19,370 nucleotides of DNA from JANXQG01 sp037147235. Its GTDB lineage: Bacteria > Planctomycetota > Planctomycetia > Pirellulales > Thermoguttaceae. Of the stretch, positions 8,500 through 16,401 are shown piece after piece. The translations under genes were made by a program, and so were the position numbers. The stretch spans positions 1 through 19,370 of the forward strand of contig JBAWVO010000100.1 in the NCBI GenBank assembly GCA_037147235.1, read 5' to 3'. The notes under the pieces were generated by a model. The model had not been told where the DNA came from. It saw only the letters and a program-made list of their open reading frames with translations, and did not search any database. Numbering within the stretch: the stretch's first letter is position 1; every line of letters starts with the position of its first letter.

Positions 8500-8515
<16 letters not shown>
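8402..8515 (-). pseudogene. detached C-terminal remnant of the GH2 gene
   Basis: Beyond the GH2 stop, another minus-strand frame reads GIAALKPGKNIFAVHCH, a TAG stop, then TAGGQFIDVGIIAVTPGLK and a TAA. From memory, GH2 proteins of Planctomycetes often end in a domain with LKPGKN-x-x-AVHCHQT-x-GGQ-x-IDVG, and the TAG stands exactly where the Gln codon CAG is expected. The piece overlaps the present GH2 end in a different frame. I infer that an in-gene deletion removed most of the extra C-terminal domain and shifted the frame, and that a C-to-T change later made the TAG. Confidence 0.7.
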
Positions 8516-10254
<1,739 letters not shown>

Positions 10255-10329
10255 GAGAGACTCCCTAAGGTGAGATTGACGAACATATCCTATCTTAACA
10301 AAGTCGCTCACGACCTGCCAGTCGGCAAA

Positions 10330-10570
10330 GGTTATGCACGGCAAAGATATAATACCCCAATCTATGATGTCTCGGCCCTGATCGCGGCCGGTTGGCTCCC
10401 CTCGGACTTCAATACGAGTACCCTGAGCCTGACGGCCGCCAACGGAAGCGTCGTCTTGAACGGCCTGCATGTCGAAAGTGTTCCCGAACCCTCCACTCGC
10501 CCTTCTCGGCATCGGCGGCCTGGGGCTGTTTGGCTGGGCGTGGCGGAAGCGGAAGCAGAGAAATATGTGA
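10330..10570 (+). pseudogene. frameshifted 3' end of a PEP-CTERM protein gene
   Basis: One frame reads SALIAAGWLPSDFNTSTLSL and on to HVESVPEPST. The next frame continues LLGIGGLGLFGWAWRKRKQ and ends RNM-stop. Together they form the PEP-CTERM signal: V-P-E-P-S-T, a hydrophobic span, then an Arg/Lys cluster. The join needs two more bases in ACTCGCC (expected ACTCTCGCC for T-L-A), near 10495-10501. Upstream coding sequence is lost; the divergent GH2 gene begins at once. The intact gene would have encoded a protein sorted by exosortase to the envelope. This copy is a dead fragment unless the frameshift is a sequencing error. Confidence 0.75.
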
Positions 10571-10572
10571 TT

Positions 10573-10786
10573 GTAGGGTGCGTGAAGCGAACTGCCCCGG
10601 AAATGGTGGGTTGCGCACGAAGTCGAGACGCTGAATGCACTTACCGCTGTTCCAGATCAGTTCGCGTAACACACCGTTTGTAGGGTGCGTGAAGCGAACT
10701 GCCCGGCAAATGGTGGGTTGCGCATGAAGTCGAGACGCTGAATGCACTTACCGCTGTTCCAGATCAGTTCGCGTAACGCACTGTTC
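10573..10786. repeat. two tandem copies of a 107-bp palindromic repeat
   Basis: Copies at 10573-10679 and 10680-10786 differ at only a few positions. Each begins GTAGGGTGCGTGAAGCGAAC and ends with a near-complement, CAGTTCGCGTAACGCAC, so each unit can fold into one long hairpin (15 of 17 arm bases pair). This resembles REP/MITE-type dispersed sequences. No convincing protein is encoded. It directly follows the PEP-CTERM remnant and precedes the sigma-factor leader. Confidence 0.8.
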
Positions 10787-10881
10787 GATGACAGAAGTTG
10801 GCAAGGTTACGATCAAGGCCGCCAAAAAATTCTTACATCCACCCCTATACGGGGGGTGTTCGCGGATTTCTTGCCGGTACA

Positions 10882-10911
10882 TAATAATGTTAGGTCCAGT
10901 GAACATTATTA
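10882..10911. promoter_or_regulatory. perfect 10-bp inverted repeat upstream of the sigma gene
   Basis: TAATAATGTT (10882-10891) and AACATTATTA (10902-10911) are exact complements around a 10-base loop. The AT-rich arms stand out from the GC-rich surroundings. The site lies 150-180 bp before the sigma-factor start, so it could be an operator for a dimeric repressor or a hairpin in the leader. A second small palindrome (CACCCC, TATAC, GGGG core) is at about 10841-10859. A TTGACA at 10966-10971 lacks a matching -10 box, so no promoter is called. Confidence 0.6.
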
Positions 10912-11060
10912 GGGCGTGTTGCGTAGTAAGTGAGTTCGCAAGCGTCTGTTCATGGGCGTTGTGCTTTGACAGTCTCATCTTTCGGGCAAGACGTAGTGCG
11001 GACAGGAACAGTCCGCCGAGTACGCTTCTACCAAGAGGGATCTTTTCTAAGGAGTCCGCA

Positions 11061-12515
11061 ATGGAGGAATACGAACCTGGTTCTATCCGTACCTACTTAA
11101 TGCAAATGGGTGACATTCCCCTGCTCACCCGCCCCGAAGAACTAGCCACGGCTCGTCGCATCGAACGGACGCGGCGGAAATTTCGGCGTGCGATCCTGGG
11201 AAACGACTACGTTTTGCGGTCGGTTCTAGGCATCCTGGACGGCGTACTCACGGGCCGGATGCGGCTCGAGAAGGCGGTCGATGTTTCGCTCAGCGATCCG
11301 AATATGGCTGGCGGGTTGCTGCGGCGTATCGAGGCCAATCGACGGACCTTGGAGCATCTCCTGGCCCAGAACCGGCATGACTTTCGAGCGGCCATGAACC
11401 GCCGCCAACCGGTTGCCTCTCGGCGGGATGCCTATCGTCGTCTGGCCGGGCGTCGCCGCCGGGCCGCGCGACTGATCGACGAAATCGGCCTGCGGATGCC
11501 GCACCTGCAACGCAGCTATCGCAACCTGTGCGAAATAGGGAAACGGATGGCGGCCCTTGACAAACACCTATCCCACTTGAATTGCCACACGGGTTCGGCG
11601 AGTGCAAAGGCGGAAAACTCGCCGGTGCTGAACGAATTGCCGGGCGACCTTCGCCGTTTGCGACGGATGACGCTGGAGATGCCGCGCAGGCTTCTGCGAC
11701 GACTGGCGCGAATCGCCGCATTGAGCAAACTGCACGAAACGGCCCGACGCGACCTAGCCACGGGCAACCTTCGGCTGGTCGTTTCCATCGCCAAACGCCA
11801 CCGGAACCGCGGCCTGAGCTTTCTGGATTTGATCCAGGAAGGCAACACGGGGCTGATGCGGGCGGTGGACAAATTCGAGCACATACGTGGATTCCGTTTC
11901 TCAACGTACGCGACATGGTGGATTCGCCAGGCGATTAGCCGCGCCGTCGCCGATCAGAGTCGTACGATCCGCGTGCCGGTCCACATGCTCGAAAAGATAG
12001 GCAAGGTCCGCAATATCAATCGCAACCTAGTACACAACGAAGGTCGTGAGCCGACTTTGGAAGAAGTGGCCACGCTCAGTGGTCTATCGATCGCCGACAC
12101 ACAGCGGGCCTTGAGGATGAGCCAGCAACCGCTATCGCTCGATCAACCGGTAGGGCACGAAGAGGATAACTTTCTTGGCGACCTGCTCCACGATCATCGC
12201 GAAGAAGATCCCCTGGCCGGCATGAACATGGCAATGCTCCGTTCGAGCCTTGCCGACGTTTTGCAGACGCTGGACTATCGCGAGCGGGAGATTTTGCGAC
12301 TGCGTTACGGATTGACTGACGGCTACACCTACACGCTACAGGAGATCGGCCGCATTTTTTCGGTCACTCGGGAGCGTGTTCGGCAGATCGAGACGGAATC
12401 CATTCGCAAGCTCCAGTATCCCGGTCCCAGCCGCAAATTGGCTGCCTTCGTGGATCATTCACTTCCCTCGTTGAGTTCCGCCGGTTTTAGTGCCGGGATA
12501 GCGGTGGGGCAGTAG
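11061..12515 (+). CDS. RpoD-type sigma-70 factor with a large insertion before region 2
   Basis: This 484-residue sigma factor shows region 1.2 (about 5-40, SIRTYLMQMGDIPLLT), region 2 (about 233-303, NLRLVVSIAKRHRNRGLSFL, then FSTYATWWIRQAISRAV for -10 recognition and melting), region 3 (about 310-385) and region 4 (about 397-452, helix-turn-helix TLQEIGRIFSVTRERVRQIE for -35 recognition). Between regions 1.2 and 2 lie about 190 Arg-rich helical residues, corresponding to the non-conserved region of primary sigma factors. Region 1.1 is absent. It should direct RNA polymerase to housekeeping-like promoters as a primary or alternative group 1/2 factor; which is unclear, as Planctomycetes carry several. 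The ATG at 11061 follows TAAGGAG (11048-11054) at ideal spacing. The frame is open back to 10788, but that part is not sigma-like. Upstream inverted repeats suggest control of its expression. Confidence 0.9.
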   Translation: MEEYEPGSIRTYLMQMGDIPLLTRPEELATARRIERTRRKFRRAILGNDYVLRSVLGILDGVLTGRMRLEKAVDVSLSDPNMAGGLLRRIEANRRTLEHLLAQNRHDFRAAMNRRQPVASRRDAYRRLAGRRRRAARLIDEIGLRMPHLQRSYRNLCEIGKRMAALDKHLSHLNCHTGSASAKAENSPVLNELPGDLRRLRRMTLEMPRRLLRRLARIAALSKLHETARRDLATGNLRLVVSIAKRHRNRGLSFLDLIQEGNTGLMRAVDKFEHIRGFRFSTYATWWIRQAISRAVADQSRTIRVPVHMLEKIGKVRNINRNLVHNEGREPTLEEVATLSGLSIADTQRALRMSQQPLSLDQPVGHEEDNFLGDLLHDHREEDPLAGMNMAMLRSSLADVLQTLDYREREILRLRYGLTDGYTYTLQEIGRIFSVTRERVRQIETESIRKLQYPGPSRKLAAFVDHSLPSLSSAGFSAGIAVGQ

Positions 12516-12562
12516 TAGGGCAGCACATTGACCTCGCGTGGGAGCTTCATGGTTATCTTTGC

Positions 12563-12955
12563 TTAGAGATCAAGCTGCCGCCCGCCCCGCGTGGGCACGG
12601 GCGTGGGTTCGGCTGGCTGGGCCGGACGTTCCTTGGCATCTGCGGTGACTTCGGGCACGGTTTCACCGGCCGCCGGCTTGGATGCCGCCACCGTGCATTG
12701 ATGTACTCGCTGACGAATATCGGCAATCTTATCTCGCATGGCGACATCATTGCGATCCAGACGATTGTCGGCGACCAATGCTTTGGCAAATGCCAGTTCG
12801 GCCTCCGCCATCGTCAGTCCTTGCGCGGCCTTTGCCAGGGCGTCGATGTCGTCTTCGATCAAATCAATCACGACATTCTTTCGGCCCCTGTAAGTGTCGA
12901 TGAAATCCGTAAGCTTCGCCTTGAGGTCATTGAAGTTAGGCAGCTCAAAACGGTC
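12563..12955 (-). pseudogene. probable fragment of a Ycf46-like AAA ATPase
   Basis: The minus-strand frame after a TGA reads DRFELPNFNDLKAKLTDFID, continues through NVVIDLIEDDIDALAKAAQG and LTMAEAELAFAKALVADNRL, and ends in a Pro/Ala-rich tail. The LAKAA-x-GLT-x-x-EAE-x-AFAKALV run resembles the N-terminal part of Ycf46-like AAA proteins. Walker motifs and everything before are missing, and the tail does not match the family as I remember it. A GTG at 12871 could start a 102-residue protein, which an automatic annotation would call hypothetical. I favour a remnant. It faces the sigma gene tail to tail. Confidence 0.5.
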
Positions 12956-13226
12956 TCACCGAGACGGTCGCCTCGGTGACGGTCGGCGCGGGTGGTATTC
13001 TGGTGTTCGACATCCGCTTGAATCAGGCCGCCGAGTCGGCAATGCACTTTTCGTCCGTCAAAGTTTCGCTAGACAGAGCGTTCTGCGTGGCCAGCAGGGT
13101 GAAATCGCAAAAAATGCGGCGAGGCAACACGTTTTGAGTTGCATTCGCACTGTCATAGCGCACAATTTCTCCGGACCGATAGGAATTGATAACGGAAGTA
13201 ACCTGCCAAGAAAGGAGACCAGCGGG

Positions 13227-13388
13227 ATGAAAAGCCTTTGGATATTGACCCTCTTGCTGATGCCGGCGTTTGCCGGCGGTTGCAAGACGTGCTATGCGTG
13301 GCAACTAGGTCGTGATCGGGCCGCCGAACCGGCCCAAGGGGTGTGTGCCCCACCTTGCGCAACACCATGTGAATCAGGCTGCCAATAA
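13227..13388 (+). CDS. 53-residue Cys-rich putative lipoprotein
   Basis: MKSLWILTLLLMPAFAGGC is a lipoprotein-type signal with AGGC as an acceptable lipobox, predicting a mature protein that starts at a lipid-modified C19. The mature part is only 35 residues. It has C22 and then C40, C44, C48 and C52, that is, four cysteines each separated by exactly three residues with Pro between (CAPPCATPCESGC). This suggests metal binding or disulfide links in the envelope, but no family is recognised. AAAGGAG lies about ten bases before the ATG. An open frame extends to 12894 but does not look coding. A strong terminator follows at 13457-13502, so it is probably a single-gene transcript. Confidence 0.7.
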   Translation: MKSLWILTLLLMPAFAGGCKTCYAWQLGRDRAAEPAQGVCAPPCATPCESGCQ

Positions 13389-13456
13389 TAATTGATTGAC
13401 TGTGATAGACCGTTGCCATCGGACTTAGGTCGAAATTGATGGCTGATTTTCCTTCG

Positions 13457-13502
13457 GGCCGCCCGCGATTTGATCAATCGCAGCAGGGCGGCCTATTTTT
13501 TT
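13457..13502 (+). terminator. rho-independent terminator after the small lipoprotein gene
   Basis: GGCCGCCC and GGGCGGCC pair as the outer stem and GCGATT with AATCGC as the inner stem (TGATC loop, short AGCA bulge). A run of seven T follows after TA. It separates the lipoprotein from the methyltransferase and argues against an in-frame methyltransferase start at 13470, inside the stem. Confidence 0.85.
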
Positions 13503-13583
13503 GCAATGCCCCCTCATCCGTTTTCTTTTCTCTCCTATTTTTCATTTTTCTGTCCCTCATCTTTCTGTCCAAATAACGCGAGC

Positions 13584-14654
13584 ATGTCCGACAGCAGCAG
13601 CAACTTCCAGCACGAACCGGCCGAAATCGAAGTCCGCCCGCAGGAGCAACTGCTCATCGACGCGCTGGACGCATTTTCTCCCGGCCGAATGCTTTGCACT
13701 TCGCAGGGCGTTGCCCAGTTGGCGGCTGCGGCTGCGAGAAGATTTTCGAGTGCGACCGTCTATTGCCACTACCTCGATCTTTATCATGCCGAAAAGGCGA
13801 GGCAATATGCGGGTAACGCCTTGGCAAATCTCACGCTCGGTTGCTCGTCCGACTTTCCACCTCAGCCGGTCGATCTCGCCGCGCTGCCGTTGAGTACCCA
13901 AGGGGATGCGGAACTCACGCGGGAATTGTTGCAAGAGGCGCACCAGCGACTAGAAACCGGCGGCGTTCTCATCACGAGTACCGACAATCCACATGACCGC
14001 TGGCTGCATGAGGAAATGCGGAAGCTGTTTGCCGCGGTGACCCGTCGCGAGTCGTCGCAGGGTACGGTCTATCTTGCACGACGAGACCGGCCGTTAAAGC
14101 GGGTCAGGAACTTTGGGTGCGAATTCGCTTTTCGCGACTGCGGCCGTTTGATCCACGCCGTTAGTCGGCCGGGAGTCTTCTCGCATCGCGAAGTGGACCC
14201 GGGAGCGAGGCAGCTCATGACTGCGATGGAGATTACAGCGGGGGATCGCGTCTTGGACATGGGCTGCGGCAGCGGCACGGTATCCTTGGCGGCTGCTTTC
14301 CGGGCTGAGGGCGTGAGCGTTATAGCCGTCGATTCACACGCCCGGGCCGTGGAGTGTACTGCCCTGGGTACAGTCCGAAACAGCCTCAGCAATATTTCGG
14401 TCGAGCAGAGCGCGCGCGGGCCTCATTGCGATCCGGGGACCGTTGATGTCGTCGTGGCAAATCCACCATACTATGCCGGTTTTCGCATCGCGCGATTCTT
14501 TTTGGAATCCGCTCATGCCGCTTTGCGTCCCGGCGGCCACATCTTCGTCGTTACCAAGCAGCCCGAGTGGTATGACGAGTATATGTCGCAGTGGTTCAAT
14601 GACGTCGTGATTAAGCCCTCGAAGGGTTATTGGATTGCTCGCGGGCGGCGGTGA
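13584..14654 (+). CDS. RsmC/RlmG-like class I SAM-dependent methyltransferase
   Basis: This 356-residue protein has the two-lobed length of RsmC/RlmG rRNA guanine-N2 methyltransferases (343 residues in E. coli RsmC). The C-terminal catalytic lobe shows motif I VLDMGCGSGT (223-232), an acidic residue ending strand 2 (AVDSHA, about 248-253) and motif IV VVANPPYYAG (290-299), the N-P-P-Y signature of N-methyltransferases acting on bases. The N-terminal lobe (about 15-180) resembles a degenerate methyltransferase fold. The probable substrate is a guanine in rRNA; whether 16S (RsmC) or 23S (RlmG) cannot be decided, so no symbol is given. The ATG at 13584 is preferred because the upstream frame is Phe/Pro-rich and runs into the terminator. 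The ribosome site is weak. Confidence 0.85.
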   Translation: MSDSSSNFQHEPAEIEVRPQEQLLIDALDAFSPGRMLCTSQGVAQLAAAAARRFSSATVYCHYLDLYHAEKARQYAGNALANLTLGCSSDFPPQPVDLAALPLSTQGDAELTRELLQEAHQRLETGGVLITSTDNPHDRWLHEEMRKLFAAVTRRESSQGTVYLARRDRPLKRVRNFGCEFAFRDCGRLIHAVSRPGVFSHREVDPGARQLMTAMEITAGDRVLDMGCGSGTVSLAAAFRAEGVSVIAVDSHARAVECTALGTVRNSLSNISVEQSARGPHCDPGTVDVVVANPPYYAGFRIARFFLESAHAALRPGGHIFVVTKQPEWYDEYMSQWFNDVVIKPSKGYWIARGRR

Positions 14655-14700
14655 GGCCCGGTGAGGCCGGGGGTGATAATCTCCCCTCCGCAAGAAAAGT

Positions 14701-14721
14701 AGCAGGCACACTCCGTGTGCC
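14701..14721. repeat. short palindrome GGCACAC/GTGTGCC
   Basis: GGCACAC (14705-14711) and GTGTGCC (14715-14721) are perfect complements around TCC. AGCAGGCACAC-type hairpins are a dispersed class in planctomycete intergenic DNA, from memory. It lies 46 bp after the methyltransferase stop and borders the transposase remnant. Confidence 0.45.
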
Positions 14722-14765
14722 GTCTGCCCCCGCTCGACGAATGCGCAAAACACGACAGTTATTGG

Positions 14766-14825
14766 TGCGCCAGTCCTAAGTGTGGAGGCCAGATGACGGT
14801 GATTGCCTTCATTGAACCGTCGCAA
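14766..14825 (+). pseudogene. C-terminal fragment of an IS91-type transposase
   Basis: CASPKCGGQMTVIAFIEPSQ matches the Cys-rich end of IS91-type transposases (CPKCGG-x-M-x-V-I-A-x-I-x-x-P, normally followed by a VIEKILRHLGLW-like helix). The similarity stops at GAVTYQY, so only about 20 codons remain. From about 14830 to 14975 there is no recognisable coding sequence. Confidence 0.6.
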
Positions 14826-14978
14826 GGCGCGGTGACTTACCAATATGCACTAGTTAGACTCAAAGCTTTAGAGAATCAATTTTACTATCCTTCTTTGTGC
14901 CGCTTGCTCGTCTGGGCTCATCGGTCCTGCCTTTCGTGGTTCCTTTCTGACCGTCCTGTTTCTGTCCGCCTCTCTCTG

Positions 14979-15007
14979 TTGACAAGTGTTAACACGAGGC
15001 CTATACT
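14979..15007 (+). promoter_or_regulatory. strong promoter with operator-like palindrome, probably leaderless
   Basis: TTGACA (14979-14984) and TATACT (15002-15007) are separated by exactly 17 bp, close to the sigma-70 consensus. The spacer contains GTGTTAACAC (14986-14995), a perfect 10-bp palindrome that a repressor could occupy while blocking polymerase. The expected RNA start is about 15013-15015, at the A of the ATG at 15015, so the first gene would be translated without a leader; no ribosome site is seen. Placement suggests autoregulation by the helix-turn-helix protein encoded at 15261. Confidence 0.8.
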
Positions 15008-15014
15008 TTCTTGG

Positions 15015-15250
15015 ATGGCACGTCCGCGTCATCCGAACAAGCACATTGAAGATGCGATTCGTTACGCCGAGGGCCTCGGCTGGCGGGTGGAGCTGTCAAA
15101 CGGGCACTCCTGGGCTTCGTGCTCTGCCCGCACGCCGGCTGCGGCGGTTGCAATCCGGCTGTCCATAGTACGCCGCGATCGCCGGAAAATCACGCCCACC
15201 AACTGCGGCGGAGGATTGCCCGCTGTCCGCACGGGCATGGGGGGCTTTAA
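15015..15250 (+). pseudogene. toxin-like first gene of a two-gene module, broken by a one-base deletion
   Basis: Frame 1 gives MARPRHPNKHIEDAIRYAEG, then LGWRVELSNGHSW. The next frame continues GFVLCPHAGCGGCNPAVHST, then PRSPENHAHQLRRRIARCPH and a TAA at 15248-15250. Together they make a protein of about 78 residues of a family I know as small proteins beginning RPRHPNKHIE with N-G-H-x-W-G, CPHA and R-x-I-x-x-CPH motifs, often found next to a helix-turn-helix gene. The join needs one more G in the GGG at 15112-15114. As it stands the ATG frame skips this stop and runs on into the downstream gene, giving one fused 270-codon frame (15015-15827). A toxin role is inferred from gene pairing and size, reminiscent of HicA, and is not shown. 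Confidence 0.7.
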
Positions 15251-15260
15251 GAAGAAGAAC

Positions 15261-15827
15261 ATGATCACCAACACCGAATACGACTTCACCCTGATTCTCA
15301 GCTGCGTCAGCGAACTCAGCGACGCAATTGCCAACGCCGTCTACGCGGTCTGCGACGACGCCCTGCTGGCGACCTCTGGCGGCGTGGCCTCTTTGGACTT
15401 CACCCGCCCGGCGGCGACGATGAAAGACGCGATCCTGGCGGCGATCGCCGACGTCCGCCAGGTGGGGCGGGGTATCGACGTGCTGCGAATCGACTGCTCC
15501 ACGCTGCTGACGCAGGCCGAGATTGCCCGCAAGCTGGGCAAGAGCCGAGCGGCGGTCAGTCAGTACATCGGCGGCAGCCGCGGCCCGGGCGGATTTCCCC
15601 CGCCGGTCAACGCCCGCAGCATCGGCGCGACGGGGCAGCCGCTGTGGCAATGGTGCGACGTGGCCGCATGGCTCTGCCGCCATGACCTGGCTCCCCGCAG
15701 CCTGGTGGAGGACGCCGAGGCCGTCGAGGCCATCAACTGCATGCTGGCCTATCATCGCCTGAGCAAGCGACATGCGCAGCTCGCGCGCAAGGTCCGCGCG
15801 CTCATGGCCGGCAAGCGAACGGCCTGA
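15261..15827 (+). CDS. helix-turn-helix antitoxin-like DNA-binding protein
   Basis: This 188-residue protein starts at an ATG preceded by AAGAAGAAG. The N-terminal part (about 5-75, EYDFTLILSCVSELSDAIAN and on to DVRQVG) looks like a small alpha/beta domain. Residues about 82-105 (LLTQAEIARKLGKSRAAVSQ) form a clear helix-turn-helix. A wing-like segment follows with GPGGFPPPV and PLWQWCDVAAWL, as in excisionase or MerR-type proteins that read D/E-V-A-x-W-L. A basic helical tail ends it. It should bind DNA, probably the palindrome in the promoter at 14979, and neutralise or regulate the upstream small protein. It begins 10 bases after the ancestral stop of that gene, so the pair is one operon. 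The deletion upstream puts both in one frame, so it may now also be made as a fusion. Confidence 0.75.
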   Translation: MITNTEYDFTLILSCVSELSDAIANAVYAVCDDALLATSGGVASLDFTRPAATMKDAILAAIADVRQVGRGIDVLRIDCSTLLTQAEIARKLGKSRAAVSQYIGGSRGPGGFPPPVNARSIGATGQPLWQWCDVAAWLCRHDLAPRSLVEDAEAVEAINCMLAYHRLSKRHAQLARKVRALMAGKRTA

Positions 15828-16025
15828 ATCGTGCTCGGAATTCAGCTTGTCCTGAACGTCGGAATGACCAAAACACAGAGTCCCCCCGGTTTTGAACTTT
15901 TCCCCTTTGGAAATTTGCATTTGTTTCGGATTTCGATATTCGGATTTCGGATTTTGCAATCCGGCACCTGCTGGGCCTTCCCCGACCCTCAGCGTAACGA
16001 CCTGGCGACCGGGCCGAAGCGGTAA
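15828..16025. repeat. intergenic stretch with AT-rich TTCGGATTTCG repeats
   Basis: No gene is seen. Between 15923 and 15955 the motif TTCGGATTTCG occurs twice and overlaps further ATTCGGATTT copies. This low-complexity type is common beside mobile DNA in several phyla, from memory. The DNA differs in base composition from the genes around it and lies directly before the transposase remnant. Confidence 0.5.
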
Positions 16026-16217
16026 TTCCAGATCCTCGATCCGCTGGATTTTATCGCCGAGTTCACGCAGCATGTTCCCCCCAAGAGTTCGCACCTGATC
16101 CGCTACTATGGTTGGTATTCCAACAAGGCCCGCGGCATGCTCCAGAAGGCGGTGGCGGCCATTCTTCCCTCTCATGCACCCGGTGAGGCACATTACTGCT
16201 ATTGCAGTTTAGTCTGA
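16026..16217 (+). pseudogene. internal fragment of an IS91-type transposase
   Basis: The frame reads FQILDPLDFIAEFTQHVPPK, then SSHLIRYYGWYSNKARGM, and ends in an unrelated tail and TGA. L-D-P-L-D-F-I-A-x-x-T-Q-H-I-P and H-x-I-R-Y-Y-G-W-Y-S-N-K are the hallmark of the mid-to-late region of IS91-type (Y2) transposases. The catalytic tyrosines and the Cys-rich end are missing, and a stop with a shifted frame lies directly upstream (AAGCGGTAATTCC). It is dead. Confidence 0.8.
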
Positions 16218-16267
16218 CAAACCGTAAAACTCGACCTCAGGGTTTCCCAGCAACAGGCCGCCGAGAC

Positions 16268-16390
16268 ATAGGGCGGGACGAACTTAGCGAACCCCACCAA
16301 AAGCGAGCCGAAACGGAGCTGGTGGGGCTCGTTTCACTCGTCCCACCCTACAATTTTTTGTATTCCGCACCCAGACCGGAAGAGCCAACC
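16268..16390. repeat. palindromic MITE-like element, copy 2
   Basis: Hairpin TAGGGCGGGACGA to TCGTCCCACCCTA, with inner AACCCCACC and GGTGGGGCT, is homologous to 8274-8390, including the right flank TTCCGCAC, then ACCGGAAGAGCCAA. Its right end, read on the other strand, matches the left end of copy 1 (TCTTCCGGT, then TGGGTGC), which supports true terminal inverted repeats. The left terminus is missing here. It stops 11 bp before the next start codon and must contribute to that gene's leader. Confidence 0.75.
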
Positions 16391-16401
16391 CGAGTGTAAC
16401 T

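Noticed and set aside
10788..11060. Upstream extension of the sigma-factor frame
   Set aside because: The added residues do not resemble region 1.1, the DNA holds inverted repeats, and the ATG at 11061 has an ideal ribosome site.
12976..13137. Plus-strand frame from GTG with product starting VTVGAGGILVFDIRLNQAAE
   Set aside because: Codon use looks coding-like, but there is no ribosome site and no family match, and it lies beside a decayed fragment; too weak to call.
12894..13226. Upstream extension of the small lipoprotein frame
   Set aside because: It would bury the lipoprotein signal inside a longer protein and overlaps the AAA fragment; the ATG at 13227 has AAAGGAG before it.
15096..16193. 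365-codon minus-strand frame across the antitoxin-like gene and a repeat
   Set aside because: It is the antisense of a recognisable helix-turn-helix gene and of the transposase fragment, and includes the dispersed TTCGGATTT repeat.
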